Shown here piece by piece: positions 54,186-63,093 of a stretch of DNA of 64,000 bases. The DNA is from Candidatus Jordarchaeales archaeon. GTDB lineage: Archaea > Asgardarchaeota > Jordiarchaeia > Jordiarchaeales > Freyrarchaeaceae. How positions within the stretch are numbered: the stretch's first letter is position 1; every line of letters begins with the position of its first letter. The position numbers were made by a program, and so were the translations under genes. The notes beneath the pieces are model-generated. The model searched no databases, was not told where the DNA came from, and worked only from the letters and a program-made list of their open reading frames with translations. The stretch lies in NCBI GenBank assembly GCA_038889235.1, contig JAWAHN010000003.1, positions 239,703-303,702 on the forward strand. The letters are read 5' to 3'.

Positions 54186-54938
54186 CTACCTGACAAATAT
54201 ATCCTTCGTCTTCTTTTCCATGTCTCTAAGTATGCCCTTGTCAAGACTCTTTGGGTTATAGTACTTGGCCCTCGAGCAGTCGGGAAGCCAGTTTTCAGGT
54301 ACTCTGAAGGTTTTTGCCTCGCTTTGCTGGGTTCTGGGTGACTCAAGGTAACCGTGGCTCTCCGGGGCCACAGGGGCAACCTGGCGTCTCTCGCGTGGAG
54401 TGACGGGAATTCTATCGCTTCTCATGTTTTCCAGCACGCTTGAAATCTGTAGGCGGAGGCTAGATTGAGGGGGTAAGTGGGATTGTGACGAGGGAGTGAG
54501 TGTTTCAATTTCGCTCAACTTTCTCAGGAAAGCTGAAGGTTTAACAAACTGTTCTTCAACTATTCCACCCCCCCTCCCTCCCCCCGCTTCCCGAGCACTT
54601 TTGGGACGCTCCTCGAACTGGGGTACTCGCCTTAAGGTTGGAGCAGGTTCTACCGCCATCTCCCTGTAACCTTGCAGGGTGACGCCGCCTACTCTAGGCT
54701 CATCGGTGCAGGCTTTTCCGCTGGCCGCCTCACCCACATTTTCCTCGCCGGTGAGCTCAACCATTTGAGGCCAGAAGTCCATTCTATCAATCCTACTTTC
54801 AAGCTCGGAGACTTTCTGGTTGATGAAAGCTATCTCCTGTCTTAAAGTATCGATGGAAGACTCAACGAAGAACATGACTTTTTGTATGCCTTCCTCCAGG
54901 TTCTTTATAGAATTCATTATTTCATCTATTTTCTTCAA
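54186..54938 (-). CDS. Coiled-coil protein of unknown function
   Basis: The 250-residue protein starts MKKIDEIMNSIKNLEEG. Residues ~1-55 form a coiled coil (SSIDTLRQEIAFINQKVSELE). The middle ~130 residues are low-complexity, rich in Pro, Ser and Arg, and probably disordered. The last ~40 residues, with ENWLPDCSRAKYYNP and DMEKKTKDIFVR, look more conserved and may be a docking segment. The gene lies alone and has an AT-rich upstream region. Function unknown. Confidence 0.6.
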   Translation of the reverse strand: MKKIDEIMNSIKNLEEGIQKVMFFVESSIDTLRQEIAFINQKVSELESRIDRMDFWPQMVELTGEENVGEAASGKACTDEPRVGGVTLQGYREMAVEPAPTLRRVPQFEERPKSAREAGGGRGGGIVEEQFVKPSAFLRKLSEIETLTPSSQSHLPPQSSLRLQISSVLENMRSDRIPVTPRERRQVAPVAPESHGYLESPRTQQSEAKTFRVPENWLPDCSRAKYYNPKSLDKGILRDMEKKTKDIFVR

Positions 54939-55155
54939 TAATCCTCCTCCCCACCTTGTAGCTCAATTTATTTGGGGAAGGAGGGAGAATAATAATTTTT
55001 CGTCTAACCACTTTTACTGAGAAAAAGCATGCTTGGATGAGCGTGCACTGCTGCAGTTTTAAGGACTTTTAGTGCCCCCGGCAAACTATGCTTTCGCGTA
55101 CATGAGACTGGGAGCGGTGTCAGGGTTAGGGTTAAATATGTGTGAGGGTTTGTTT

Positions 55156-56355
55156 TCAGAATAGCTCGTACTTTTTCTCGATAAACCCTTTCCATATTGT
55201 TGGCATTTCGTCCATTACTTCGCTCGCTATGTTCTCGGCTGTTGTTTTAATGACGTTGAGCGGCGCGTCCGTGTACACTTCTATGTTTATTGCTTGAGGC
55301 TGATTTATCGGTTTGCCTATCCTGCTGACTATGTAGCATGAGGCTTGCTCGACCGACGGCTCCTCCTTTATGAGTTGTTCGACTATTTTCCGCGCGGCAA
55401 TGTTGTAGGTTTTTCCTACGTGGCTGACCGGGTTCTTACCCGCGGTCGCCTCGAGCGTCATAGGCCTGTACGGTGTTATTAGCCCGTTCGCCCTGTTACC
55501 TCTTCCAACCTGCCCGTCGTCACCGTGCTCAGCCGAGGTTCCAGTCACTGTTAAGTAGTAGACGTTGTTTTCAGGGTCGTCGGCCGTGTTTACGTGGACT
55601 ACAACTTCTTTATCGGTTATATCGGAAGCGAGCTTGTAAACTACCTCCTTCACTTCCTCCTTGACGCTCATATAGTGGTCTGGGTCAGGTATTAGACTGG
55701 ATATCATGGCGCACGCTATGGTTAAGTCTATCTTGTCTTTCACCCTGACCCCCATCACTTTGATGTCTTCTCCGACCTCGGGGAGCTTCTTCTTAACCTC
55801 GGGTGAGTTAAGCTTCTTCTCAGTCATATAAACAAGCTTTTCCGTCTCGGTCAGCGGGGCGAAAGCCACACCGAAGCTGGTGTCGTTCGCCCTTGGGACG
55901 TCCACGCCGAGCTCGAACGTCTCTACCAGGTCCACGCTCCCCGGCTTTATCCTGTAATCTACGATTATGTCCGTTGAGGGGTTTAGGAAGCGAAACTCCT
56001 CGGAGAGCCAGTCCCTCGTCGTTTTGACGACAAGTTTACCTATCGGAACCCTCTCGCCCTTCGGGAGCGTGAGGGCGGCTCTGCCGACGAGCAGCAGGTA
56101 TATTGGCTCTATAACTTCTCCTCCCCCAAAGAACGCGTTGGACTGGCCTCCGACGAGCACGCATTTGTCAACGTTGTGGTGGAGTATCCTGCCAACCTTC
56201 TCCAAGTAATACTTACTGAGTGCCACGCTAAGCTCCTCGGCGGCCCTATCGCATATGACGTCAGGATGGCCTTTGCCTTTCCTTTCGACCATCTCCATGT
56301 TAAGTTTGCAGGTGGGGACTCCTAAACCTTTACACACTTCTATGTTTAAAACCAT
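55156..56355 (-). CDS. metK: S-adenosylmethionine synthetase, archaeal type
   Basis: I set the ATG at 56355, behind CGGAGG; the frame opens at 56391. The ~399-residue protein has [20 protein letters not shown] near residue 20 and [21 protein letters not shown] near residue 265, which with [19 protein letters not shown] marks the archaeal MAT family, distant from bacterial MetK. It makes SAM from ATP and methionine, feeding the radical SAM and methyltransferase genes in this window. Confidence 0.94.
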   Translation of the reverse strand: MVLNIEVCKGLGVPTCKLNMEMVERKGKGHPDVICDRAAEELSVALSKYYLEKVGRILHHNVDKCVLVGGQSNAFFGGGEVIEPIYLLLVGRAALTLPKGERVPIGKLVVKTTRDWLSEEFRFLNPSTDIIVDYRIKPGSVDLVETFELGVDVPRANDTSFGVAFAPLTETEKLVYMTEKKLNSPEVKKKLPEVGEDIKVMGVRVKDKIDLTIACAMISSLIPDPDHYMSVKEEVKEVVYKLASDITDKEVVVHVNTADDPENNVYYLTVTGTSAEHGDDGQVGRGNRANGLITPYRPMTLEATAGKNPVSHVGKTYNIAARKIVEQLIKEEPSVEQASCYIVSRIGKPINQPQAINIEVYTDAPLNVIKTTAENIASEVMDEMPTIWKGFIEKKYELF

Positions 56356-56539
56356 TGGAGTAACCTCCGACACGGCAGTACCGGGTTTCAATTATAGAAT
56401 GAGAGTGAGCTGTTCTTTTTTTAAGTCTTACTAAAGGGAAACAATTGTTCTAATTAATGAGAATCATATCTAAACGAATTTTAGTATTCGCTTTGAGGAA
56501 TAATTGAGGCTTTTCCGGGTAAGCCGGGGCCCCGGAAGG

Positions 56540-57337
56540 TCAAAGCTTTATTTTCATAGTGTCATATCCGACTAGGATCCTGTCCATTGACGGGTCCACT
56601 TTTCTCTGCAGCTCTTCGTGGGGTGGGTTTGCGTGCGACAAGTGAACTAGGATGGCTTTTCTCGCTTCAAGCTGTTCTGCGAGCAACACCGCCTCCTCGA
56701 CTGTCATGTGGTGGTCTAGGAAGTGCTTGGGGTAAGATACGAACGCGTCGACCACGAGGAGGTCTGGTTTACGGATAAGCTTAAACGATTCTTCTGGTAT
56801 GTTTATGCCCGTGTCACCTGTAATCGCCACCCTCACGTCTCCCAGCTTAAAGAGGTATCCTACTGGTTGGATGTTCAACCCGTCGTTTAGGTGGGGGTGG
56901 TAGACCGGGAACGCCGTGAACTCAAACGACTTGTACTTCACGCTTTCAAAAGGCCTAATGTATACCCTTTTGACCCTGACGAGGTTTCCGAAGCCCACCT
57001 TGTCGAGCACGTAGTCCACTGTCTCCTTAAGTCCGAAAACCGTCACCGTCGCCTGAACGCGGTAGAAGTCGTTGAAGCCGAGCACGTGGTCCCAGTGGTG
57101 GTGGGTGTAGCACACCGCTGATACTCTTTCGACTCCCTCCCTGATAAGTTGGAGGCGCATATCTGGCGAGGTGTCGACCAGTAAGTTCAAGCCCTTCTCC
57201 TCGTCCCTCAGCAGCACGGAGAACCTCGTCCTGGCATCAGGTATCCCTCGCTCCCTGGCAACAGTGCACGTCGGGCACTTGCATCCAATTTTCGGGACGC
57301 CTACAGTGTCACCGCTCCCCAGGATGACAAGCTCCAA
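56540..57337 (-). CDS. PhnP-like MBL-fold hydrolase
   Basis: The 265-residue protein begins ELVILGSGDTVGVPKIGCKCPTC; the cysteines C-x-C-x2-C match the extra zinc site of PhnP. The active-site motif is THHHWDHVLG near residue 77. Later ligands lie in VAITGDTGI and VDAFVSYP, and HHMTVEEA near residue 210. PhnP hydrolyses phosphoribosyl 1,2-cyclic phosphate in phosphonate breakdown, but this family is broad and no other phn gene is nearby, so I do not assign that reaction. Confidence 0.8.
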   Translation of the reverse strand: MELVILGSGDTVGVPKIGCKCPTCTVARERGIPDARTRFSVLLRDEEKGLNLLVDTSPDMRLQLIREGVERVSAVCYTHHHWDHVLGFNDFYRVQATVTVFGLKETVDYVLDKVGFGNLVRVKRVYIRPFESVKYKSFEFTAFPVYHPHLNDGLNIQPVGYLFKLGDVRVAITGDTGINIPEESFKLIRKPDLLVVDAFVSYPKHFLDHHMTVEEAVLLAEQLEARKAILVHLSHANPPHEELQRKVDPSMDRILVGYDTMKIKL

Positions 57338-57411
57338 CCAGCAACACCCACCACGTCTGTCGGCAACTGGAAATATATTAAAGAATGCGTTTTTAAAGGT
57401 GATTTCGGGAG

Positions 57412-57789
57412 GTGCAGCCGTTGCTTATTCTGCTTCACCAAACAATCTTCATATTCACCGTGTTTACATTCATCATTATGCTTGCTTTCACCATAATCTT
57501 CTTCGCGCTGGCATTCAAGTTATCCCTCGGAGACCTTTCATTCTACAAGAAGCCTAGGGAGTTCAGAGAGCCTGTGAGGTGGTCCCCGCCGGGGGCAGTA
57601 CTTAGACGGGGGCCAGCTGAGCGCCAGCTGGACGAGGCTATGGTTTACAAGGAGCTTGCAAATTACGTTAACCGCTTGTACCATGATGGACGCATCAGCC
57701 TAGAGGTGCGCAACAGGGTTTTAGGGGAGCTGGAGGATAAGCTGAGGCGCGTCGAGAGTGGTCAGGGGGATTCTAAGGCTTCCTCGTAG
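57412..57789 (+). CDS. Membrane-anchored hypothetical protein
   Basis: The ~125-residue protein has one strong N-terminal membrane segment (TIFIFTVFTFIIMLAFTI). The rest is a soluble charged tail with GRISLEVRNRVLGELEDKLRR. The start is GTG 57412 or TTG 57421; a GGGAGG site lies just upstream. Its 3' end overlaps the 3' end of the convergent GT4 gene by 28 bp. No domain recognised. Confidence 0.6.
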   Translation: MQPLLILLHQTIFIFTVFTFIIMLAFTIIFFALAFKLSLGDLSFYKKPREFREPVRWSPPGAVLRRGPAERQLDEAMVYKELANYVNRLYHDGRISLEVRNRVLGELEDKLRRVESGQGDSKASS

Positions 57790-58952
57790 ACTTTAAGCGT
57801 CTCCCTAGCAGTTTTCTCCCACGTGAACTCTTTTTCGACCGTTTTCCTCCCGTTCTCCGCTAGCCTGCGCCGGAGCTCCTCATCTTGGAGGAGGAGGGTG
57901 ATAGCGTAAGCCAGCTGGTCTGGGCTATGTGCGTCGACGAGTATGCCGTTCTCCATAGGCTTCACGAACTCCGGTATGCCTCCGGTGTACGTTGATACCA
58001 CTGCTGTTCCGCACGCCATCGCTTCAAGAAGAGTTATTCCAAAGGGTTCGCAGAGCGACGGGGAGACGAAGACTTCAGCCGCGGAGTAGAGTGCTGGGAG
58101 TTCTTTAGGCGGTATGTAGCCTGCGAAGACTACGTGGTCTTCTACTCCAAGTAGCTTGGCTAGGGCTGCCAGTGTCGGCTCAAGCCAACCTCGTCCAGCT
58201 ATGACTACTTTAGCATCGGGTTCCTCTTCTAGGATCATTGGGAGGGCTTTCAGTAGGTAGTCGAGGCCCTTCGACGGGTCAAGTCTCCCTAAGAAGAGGA
58301 CGAGCTTGCTGTTTTCGAGCCCGTACTTGCTTCTTATCTCCCTTTTCTCCTTCTCTGACGCGGGCTTAAACCTCTTGGAGTCGACGCCGTTGTAGACCAC
58401 TCTTATCTTCTCCGGATTTATGCCAATATTCACAAGTTCCTGTTTTATGTAGTTGCTCACAGTTATCACTCTGTCAGCTTTCTCGGCGCACATTTTCTCT
58501 AGTTCCTCTATAGGCCTGATGCCTCTGCCGCCCGATCTAACTGTCTCGGTGCTGTGAACGGTGAATACCAAGGGCTTTCCGAGAGCTTCCTTAACGGATA
58601 ACCCGGATATGGCTGAGAGCCAGTCGTGGACGTGGCATAAGTCGAAGGGCTTCTCTCTTTCGAGTTCAATGAACTTGGCTGTTGCGGCTATGTTGAACGC
58701 TAGGTTTGCCGAGAGGAAAGCCCTGAAATCGTTGAAAGGGATAGTCATCACAATCCTCTTCTCCGGGACACGGTAAACTCTTACCCCTTCCACCTTCTGG
58801 AAGGTTGGGTTGGAGACGGCGAACCTGGTTACAACGCTAACTTTACAACCGAGCCTGGCGAGAGCCCTAGAGTTTTCATATCCGTGGACGCCGAGGCCGC
58901 CTTGGAGCTGAGGCGGCCACTCCCACAGGAACATGCATACGTTTAGGCTCAT
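57762..58952 (-). CDS. GT4-family glycosyltransferase (glycogen synthase-like)
   Basis: The 396-residue protein begins NVCMFLWEWPPQLQGGLGVHGY, the acceptor loop of glycogen/trehalose synthase-like GT4 enzymes. FDLCHVHDWLSAI lies near residue 102, VVYNGVDSKRFKPA near 200, LFLGRLDPSKGLDYLL near 232, and the EX7E site in SLCEPFGITLLEAMACGTAV near 310. It likely polymerises or extends a glucose-type glycan from NDP-sugar. It starts 1 bp after the small helical gene and shares its transcript. Confidence 0.88.
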   Translation of the reverse strand: MSLNVCMFLWEWPPQLQGGLGVHGYENSRALARLGCKVSVVTRFAVSNPTFQKVEGVRVYRVPEKRIVMTIPFNDFRAFLSANLAFNIAATAKFIELEREKPFDLCHVHDWLSAISGLSVKEALGKPLVFTVHSTETVRSGGRGIRPIEELEKMCAEKADRVITVSNYIKQELVNIGINPEKIRVVYNGVDSKRFKPASEKEKREIRSKYGLENSKLVLFLGRLDPSKGLDYLLKALPMILEEEPDAKVVIAGRGWLEPTLAALAKLLGVEDHVVFAGYIPPKELPALYSAAEVFVSPSLCEPFGITLLEAMACGTAVVSTYTGGIPEFVKPMENGILVDAHSPDQLAYAITLLLQDEELRRRLAENGRKTVEKEFTWEKTARETLKVYEEALESP

Positions 58953-58953
58953 C

Positions 58954-59235
58954 TCACCTTTCTACTCCCACGTTTTCAAGCTGGCTGACCACCCACTCAG
59001 CGTATTTCCCCAAAGCATCTTTAACGCTTCTGAAGTCTTCTCTCTCCAAGAGTCTTTCTATTAGGGCGTGGAACTCGTCCCGGATAACGGAGACGACGTC
59101 GCCCTCGACATCTTCCCCTTTCACTTCGAGCAAGGGTCTGATAAGTCTCATTTCGTCTGAGAACGCGTGCTCGCTGTAAAACCTCGAGAAGTACGTTGGG
59201 AGCATGGAGCAGAGGCGCCTCACATCCAGCTTCAT
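58954..59235 (-). CDS. Small helical protein upstream of GT4
   Basis: From the ATG at 59235 the protein is ~93 residues: KLDVRRLCSMLPTYFSRFY, then REDFRSVKDALGKYAEWV. It is helical and charged, with no known domain. The frame is open to 59415, so the start is uncertain; a Met at 59355 would add 40 residues. It ends 1 bp before the GT4 gene. A partner role for that enzyme is possible. Confidence 0.55.
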   Translation of the reverse strand: MKLDVRRLCSMLPTYFSRFYSEHAFSDEMRLIRPLLEVKGEDVEGDVVSVIRDEFHALIERLLEREDFRSVKDALGKYAEWVVSQLENVGVER

Positions 59236-59450
59236 CGCTGAACCCTTCCAGCTACCCCTCCCTTCAGGAGTACACAGGGAACTTGAAAGGGGTTGACGGG
59301 AAATAAACTTTACTAGAGTTTCGTGTTCCGCCTTTGAACTATAGTCCTCGCTTGCCATGTTCAGACGGCGGCTAAGTGCTAGTTTCTTAGTAAGAGTTAA
59401 AAGACGAATTCTCAAATGTTAGGTTTAAGTGAGTGTTGAGAGGTGGGCTT

Positions 59451-60002
59451 TTGACTACCGAGGAGATTCTTAGGGAACGCGTGGAGGACACGTTGGACAA
59501 GATACGTAAGAACGTGGAGAAGGTGGATTACGCTATTCTAGCCAAGTTGAGAGAGGAGATCGCGAGGGCTGAAAGGATTTTCGTGGTTGGAAGAGGTCGG
59601 TCAGAGTTCGTTGGGAAAATATTCGCGATAAGGCTTCTAAATAGGGGTTACAGGGTTTACTTCGTTGGGCTCGACGTAATAGACTTGATCCCCCCTGTTG
59701 AGCGCAACGACTTGATTGTGGCGATTTCTGGCTCGGGGGAGACGTTGGAAGTCGTCTCCGCTGTTAAGACCGCTAAGGATATAGGGTGTAGGATTGTCGC
59801 TGTGACGTCTTACCCGAACTCGACTATCGGTAGATTGGCGGACCTCGTCTTGAAGATTGAGGGGCGTGAGGAGAGGACTGAAAAAAGTTTCCTTCAGAGG
59901 ACCGTTTTCGGGGAGCTTGAGCCTCCAGGAGGGCTTTTCGAGCTTTCAGCCATCATAGTGCTTGAGTCGCTAGCTAGCTCTCTTGAGGTCAAAGAACGCT
60001 AG
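59451..60002 (+). CDS. hxlB: 6-phospho-3-hexuloisomerase-like SIS protein
   Basis: I set the TTG at 59451, behind GAGGTGGG; the frame opens at 59433. The ~183-residue protein is a single SIS domain: IFVVGRGRSEFVGKIFAIRL near residue 42, DLIVAISGSGETLEVVSA near 95 and QRTVFGELEPPGGLFELSA near 150. These match hexuloisomerase (HxlB/MJ1247 type), which converts 6-phospho-3-hexulose to fructose 6-phosphate in the ribulose monophosphate route. No hexulose-phosphate synthase lies in the window. Its 3' end overlaps the convergent gene. Confidence 0.85.
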   Translation: MTTEEILRERVEDTLDKIRKNVEKVDYAILAKLREEIARAERIFVVGRGRSEFVGKIFAIRLLNRGYRVYFVGLDVIDLIPPVERNDLIVAISGSGETLEVVSAVKTAKDIGCRIVAVTSYPNSTIGRLADLVLKIEGREERTEKSFLQRTVFGELEPPGGLFELSAIIVLESLASSLEVKER

Positions 60003-62509
60003 GAGCTTTTCTTGATCTCATAAAGGATTTTCTCTATTTCTTTCACGTGGCTTTCGAGCAGTTCTTCAGCTTTATCCCTAGTTTTGGCTTCGGATAGCAC
60101 TTCGAGCATGGCTTCGTGGAATGATGGCCTAATGAGAACCCAGCCGTAATCGAAGTATATTTTAATGCCGTCTATGGTGTCGAAGACCATTCCCTGAGTT
60201 TCCTCCATGAGGCTTCTCATGACGGCGCCCCTGTACTCGAGCGGGCATTCAAGGGTCTTCTTAGCCATGTAGAACTCTGGAATCCTCTTGCGTAGCTCGG
60301 ATAATGGCTCCTCTTCTAAAGCTATGAACTCTAGCAGCTTAGCCGCCCCGACGAGACCGTCCCTGAACATGTGGACTTCGGGTATAACGTAGCCTCCGCT
60401 CTCGTCTCCCCCGAAGATCCCGTTGACCTCCTTGAGCTTCTCGATAAGTGGCCTGAAGCCGAGCTTAACCCTAACCACTTTACCGTTGTACCTTTGTGCG
60501 AGCTCTTCCACAACGTGGCTCGTCGTCACGGGGACTACTATGTTTCCCCCTTTGCTCTCCTCGAGCTTGCTCATCGCTAGGAGGGCTGTCGCCGCGTCAC
60601 CGCTTATCTCCTCGCCCTTCTCATCGACGAAGAGAACTTGGTCTCCGTCGTCGTCGAACGCTACGCCTATGTCCGCGTTAAGAGCTCTAACGGTTTTGGC
60701 GAGTTTCCCAACGGCGTCCGACAACGGGCGATGCTCCCTTTTCGGCACAGCTGCGCCTATGTTAGCGTTAAGCGTCACAACCTCGCATCCCAGCTCCCTG
60801 AACAGGAACGGGGCTGTTAGAGATGCGCATCCGTCCCCGCAGTCCAGTATGATTTTCATCTTCCTCTTCCTAACTTCTTCCACTCTAAGGGACTTGATTA
60901 TCTTCTCGAGGTAGCTTTCTACAGCCTCGTACGGGTACACTATGTCGCCGACCTTCCACGCTTCAATCCTCTTAAGGTCCTCTTTGAAGAATATCTCTTC
61001 CACTTTCTTCTGCTCGGAGCGCGAGAGGTCGAGCCCGTCGGAGTCGAAGAGCCTTATGCACACTCTTTTAGTGTCATCTTGGCTCATCGAAACGTAGACG
61101 CCGCCGTCCGCCTTGAAAGAGTGTATGGCGGCCTCGACTATGGGGACTGGCTGAACCCTCAGGTTGTAAACGTTAACCCCGGCCGATTGAAGGCCAGCTA
61201 CTATAGCCCTTTTCACCATGCGCGACGCTATGTGTGAGTCTCTGCCTACAACGACCGTGCACCCCTCACCGAGGTGCGTGGCAAACGCTGCTCCGAGCTT
61301 CGTAGCGAACTCTGGTGTAATCTCCAAGTTGACCAAGCCCTGTATCCCGTATTCTGTGAACAGGCTCTTTTTCCACATGACACCCCACTTGAGGTTCATG
61401 TTGACGACAGCGTTCTTCTCGATAACCTTGTCCGGCCAGATGTATATCTCGGGCATGACCTTAGCTCCCGGACCGAAAATGCAGTCGTCGCCCACAACCG
61501 CGCCCTCAAGTATCTGAACCCTCTCTCCTATTTCGCAGCGCGCTCCCACGACGCACCCTTTTAGCTCCGCCCCCCTGTGTATCGAGGTGTTCCCCCAAAC
61601 GATAGACCTAGAAACGAACGCCTTGGAAGCTATATAGCATCCACCACCTATAACGCTGAACCTGTCTATGACCGCACCTTCGTCAACCCTGCAGAACCTT
61701 CCTATGATCACTGGGGGGCGGATGTCGCACGCGCCTGGAAGCTCCGTTCCCTCTCCGACCCAGACGCCCTCCCTCACCTGCCTGTGCGGTATTTCAACGT
61801 GAACCTTACCTTTCAGCACGTCGTAGTTAGCTTGAATGTACTTTTGGGGGTTTCCTATGTCTATCCAGTACTCCTTCATCCGGTAACCGTAAATTTTTTC
61901 ACCTTTCTTCAAGAGGTGAGGGAAGAGGTCCTTGCTGAAATCGTACTCCTTGTTGCTCGGAATGTAGTCGAAAACCTCCGGATCCATGACGTACGTTCCA
62001 GTGTTGACTAGGTCGCTGAAGACCTCTCCCCATCCAGGCTTCTCCAGAAACCTTTGTATCCACCCGTTTTCGTCTAACAGCGCTATCCCGTAGGCCACCG
62101 GGTTGTCGACGCGCGTTAGAGCTATGGTGACCAGAGCCCCCCTCTCTTCGTGAGTCTTAACGAGGCGTGTCAGGTCTATGTCTGTCAAAACGTCGCCGCT
62201 CAGCACGAGAAATGTGTCGTCAAGGTGTTCCTCGAGAAGCTTGACGCCGCCGGCTGTCCCTAAGGGCTCTTCTTCGAACGAGTAGATTATCTCAACGCCG
62301 TACCTTCCACCGTCCCCGAAGAACTTCTCTATCTTGTCTCCAAGGTAGCTGACGGTTACAAGCACCTCTCTTACGCCATGCCTCCTTAACAAGTTTATCG
62401 TATGCTCCATCATGGGGACGTCAGCTATAGGGACTATCGGCTTAGGTATGTTGACTGTCAGAGGCCTAAGCCTTGTTCCTTTTCCCCCAGCCATTATTAC
62501 GGCCTTCAA
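59999..62509 (-). CDS. Sugar-phosphate nucleotidyltransferase fused to a phosphohexomutase-like domain
   Basis: The TTG at 62509 gives ~836 residues (frame opens at 62515). The N-terminal ~240 residues are a nucleotidyltransferase: VIMAGGKGTRLRPLTVNIPKP. Hexapeptide repeats fill ~250-375 (e.g. GVWVGEGTELPGACDIRPPV). From ~380 there is a phosphomannomutase-like domain: VVGRDSHIASRM, AFDDDGDQVLFVD near 620 and FGGDESGGYVIPE near 690. The usual phosphoserine loop (ASHNP) is replaced by SMSQDD near residue 475, and the metal loop DGDGDR by DDDGDQ. So mutase activity is doubtful. This fused type is known in archaea and bacteria, often called mannose-1-phosphate guanylyltransferase. Confidence 0.88.
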   Translation of the reverse strand: MKAVIMAGGKGTRLRPLTVNIPKPIVPIADVPMMEHTINLLRRHGVREVLVTVSYLGDKIEKFFGDGGRYGVEIIYSFEEEPLGTAGGVKLLEEHLDDTFLVLSGDVLTDIDLTRLVKTHEERGALVTIALTRVDNPVAYGIALLDENGWIQRFLEKPGWGEVFSDLVNTGTYVMDPEVFDYIPSNKEYDFSKDLFPHLLKKGEKIYGYRMKEYWIDIGNPQKYIQANYDVLKGKVHVEIPHRQVREGVWVGEGTELPGACDIRPPVIIGRFCRVDEGAVIDRFSVIGGGCYIASKAFVSRSIVWGNTSIHRGAELKGCVVGARCEIGERVQILEGAVVGDDCIFGPGAKVMPEIYIWPDKVIEKNAVVNMNLKWGVMWKKSLFTEYGIQGLVNLEITPEFATKLGAAFATHLGEGCTVVVGRDSHIASRMVKRAIVAGLQSAGVNVYNLRVQPVPIVEAAIHSFKADGGVYVSMSQDDTKRVCIRLFDSDGLDLSRSEQKKVEEIFFKEDLKRIEAWKVGDIVYPYEAVESYLEKIIKSLRVEEVRKRKMKIILDCGDGCASLTAPFLFRELGCEVVTLNANIGAAVPKREHRPLSDAVGKLAKTVRALNADIGVAFDDDGDQVLFVDEKGEEISGDAATALLAMSKLEESKGGNIVVPVTTSHVVEELAQRYNGKVVRVKLGFRPLIEKLKEVNGIFGGDESGGYVIPEVHMFRDGLVGAAKLLEFIALEEEPLSELRKRIPEFYMAKKTLECPLEYRGAVMRSLMEETQGMVFDTIDGIKIYFDYGWVLIRPSFHEAMLEVLSEAKTRDKAEELLESHVKEIEKILYEIKKSS

Positions 62510-62666
62510 GCACAAACAGGCCCCCTCTCAGAAAAAAGGAAACTAATATTTGAAAATAGAAGTTGAGAAATGCATTTAAAAAACTATCTTTCCCCGCCAC
62601 GTACGGGCTTCAGTAATTCGCTCTAGGCAAACATTAATAACCGTGCATTCCCCAGTTTACTGGGAG

Positions 62667-62675
62667 TTTAAAAAC
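62667..62675 (+). promoter_or_regulatory. TATA element, leaderless promoter of the zinc-ribbon gene
   Basis: TTTAAAAAC lies about 23 bp upstream of the ATG at 62694. No ribosome-binding site precedes that ATG, so transcription would start at or next to it. Confidence 0.5.
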
Positions 62676-62693
62676 TAAATTGGGGCTTTAAGA

Positions 62694-63023
62694 ATGGCGC
62701 GAGAAAACCGAGATAAGGAGATGCCGTCCAAGGTTTACGCCCCCCTAGGCACTAGGGGAAGAGAAGCCATCTCCATAAAAGAGTGCCTTAAATGTGGGAG
62801 CGCGGACTCCGTGGAGGTCATCGGGTTCAGCAGCAGCGACGAGACCTCAGGGGAAAACATACTTGAAACCATGGATTACACCGTGAAGTGCACGAAGTGC
62901 GGGGAGACGTACATCGTAAGGGTAAAGTCGATGTACCTTGAAAGCAAGGAAGAGGAGAACAGGCTTGTCTCTACGGTATTCATAGTGGAGAACGGAGAAG
63001 AGTACTGGCTTGGGATACTGTGA
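62694..63023 (+). CDS. Small C4 zinc-ribbon protein
   Basis: The 109-residue protein has ECLKCGSADSVEV near residue 30 and VKCTKCGETYIVRV near residue 65, two CxxC knuckles forming a zinc ribbon. The rest is beta-rich. It could be a nucleic-acid or protein adaptor; no enzyme motif is seen. It precedes the dehydratase gene by 70 bp on the same strand, so the two may be linked. Confidence 0.7.
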   Translation: MARENRDKEMPSKVYAPLGTRGREAISIKECLKCGSADSVEVIGFSSSDETSGENILETMDYTVKCTKCGETYIVRVKSMYLESKEEENRLVSTVFIVENGEEYWLGIL

Positions 63024-63093
63024 GACTGGTGGAACGCTGACACTTAGAAAAGCTTAATTAGCAATCCTTTAAATGGGTTGATGGGTGGGTGGA

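Noticed and set aside
56540-57337. Assignment as PhnP in a phosphonate-degradation pathway
   Set aside because: The fold and cysteines fit, but no other phn genes are present and the family is functionally mixed.
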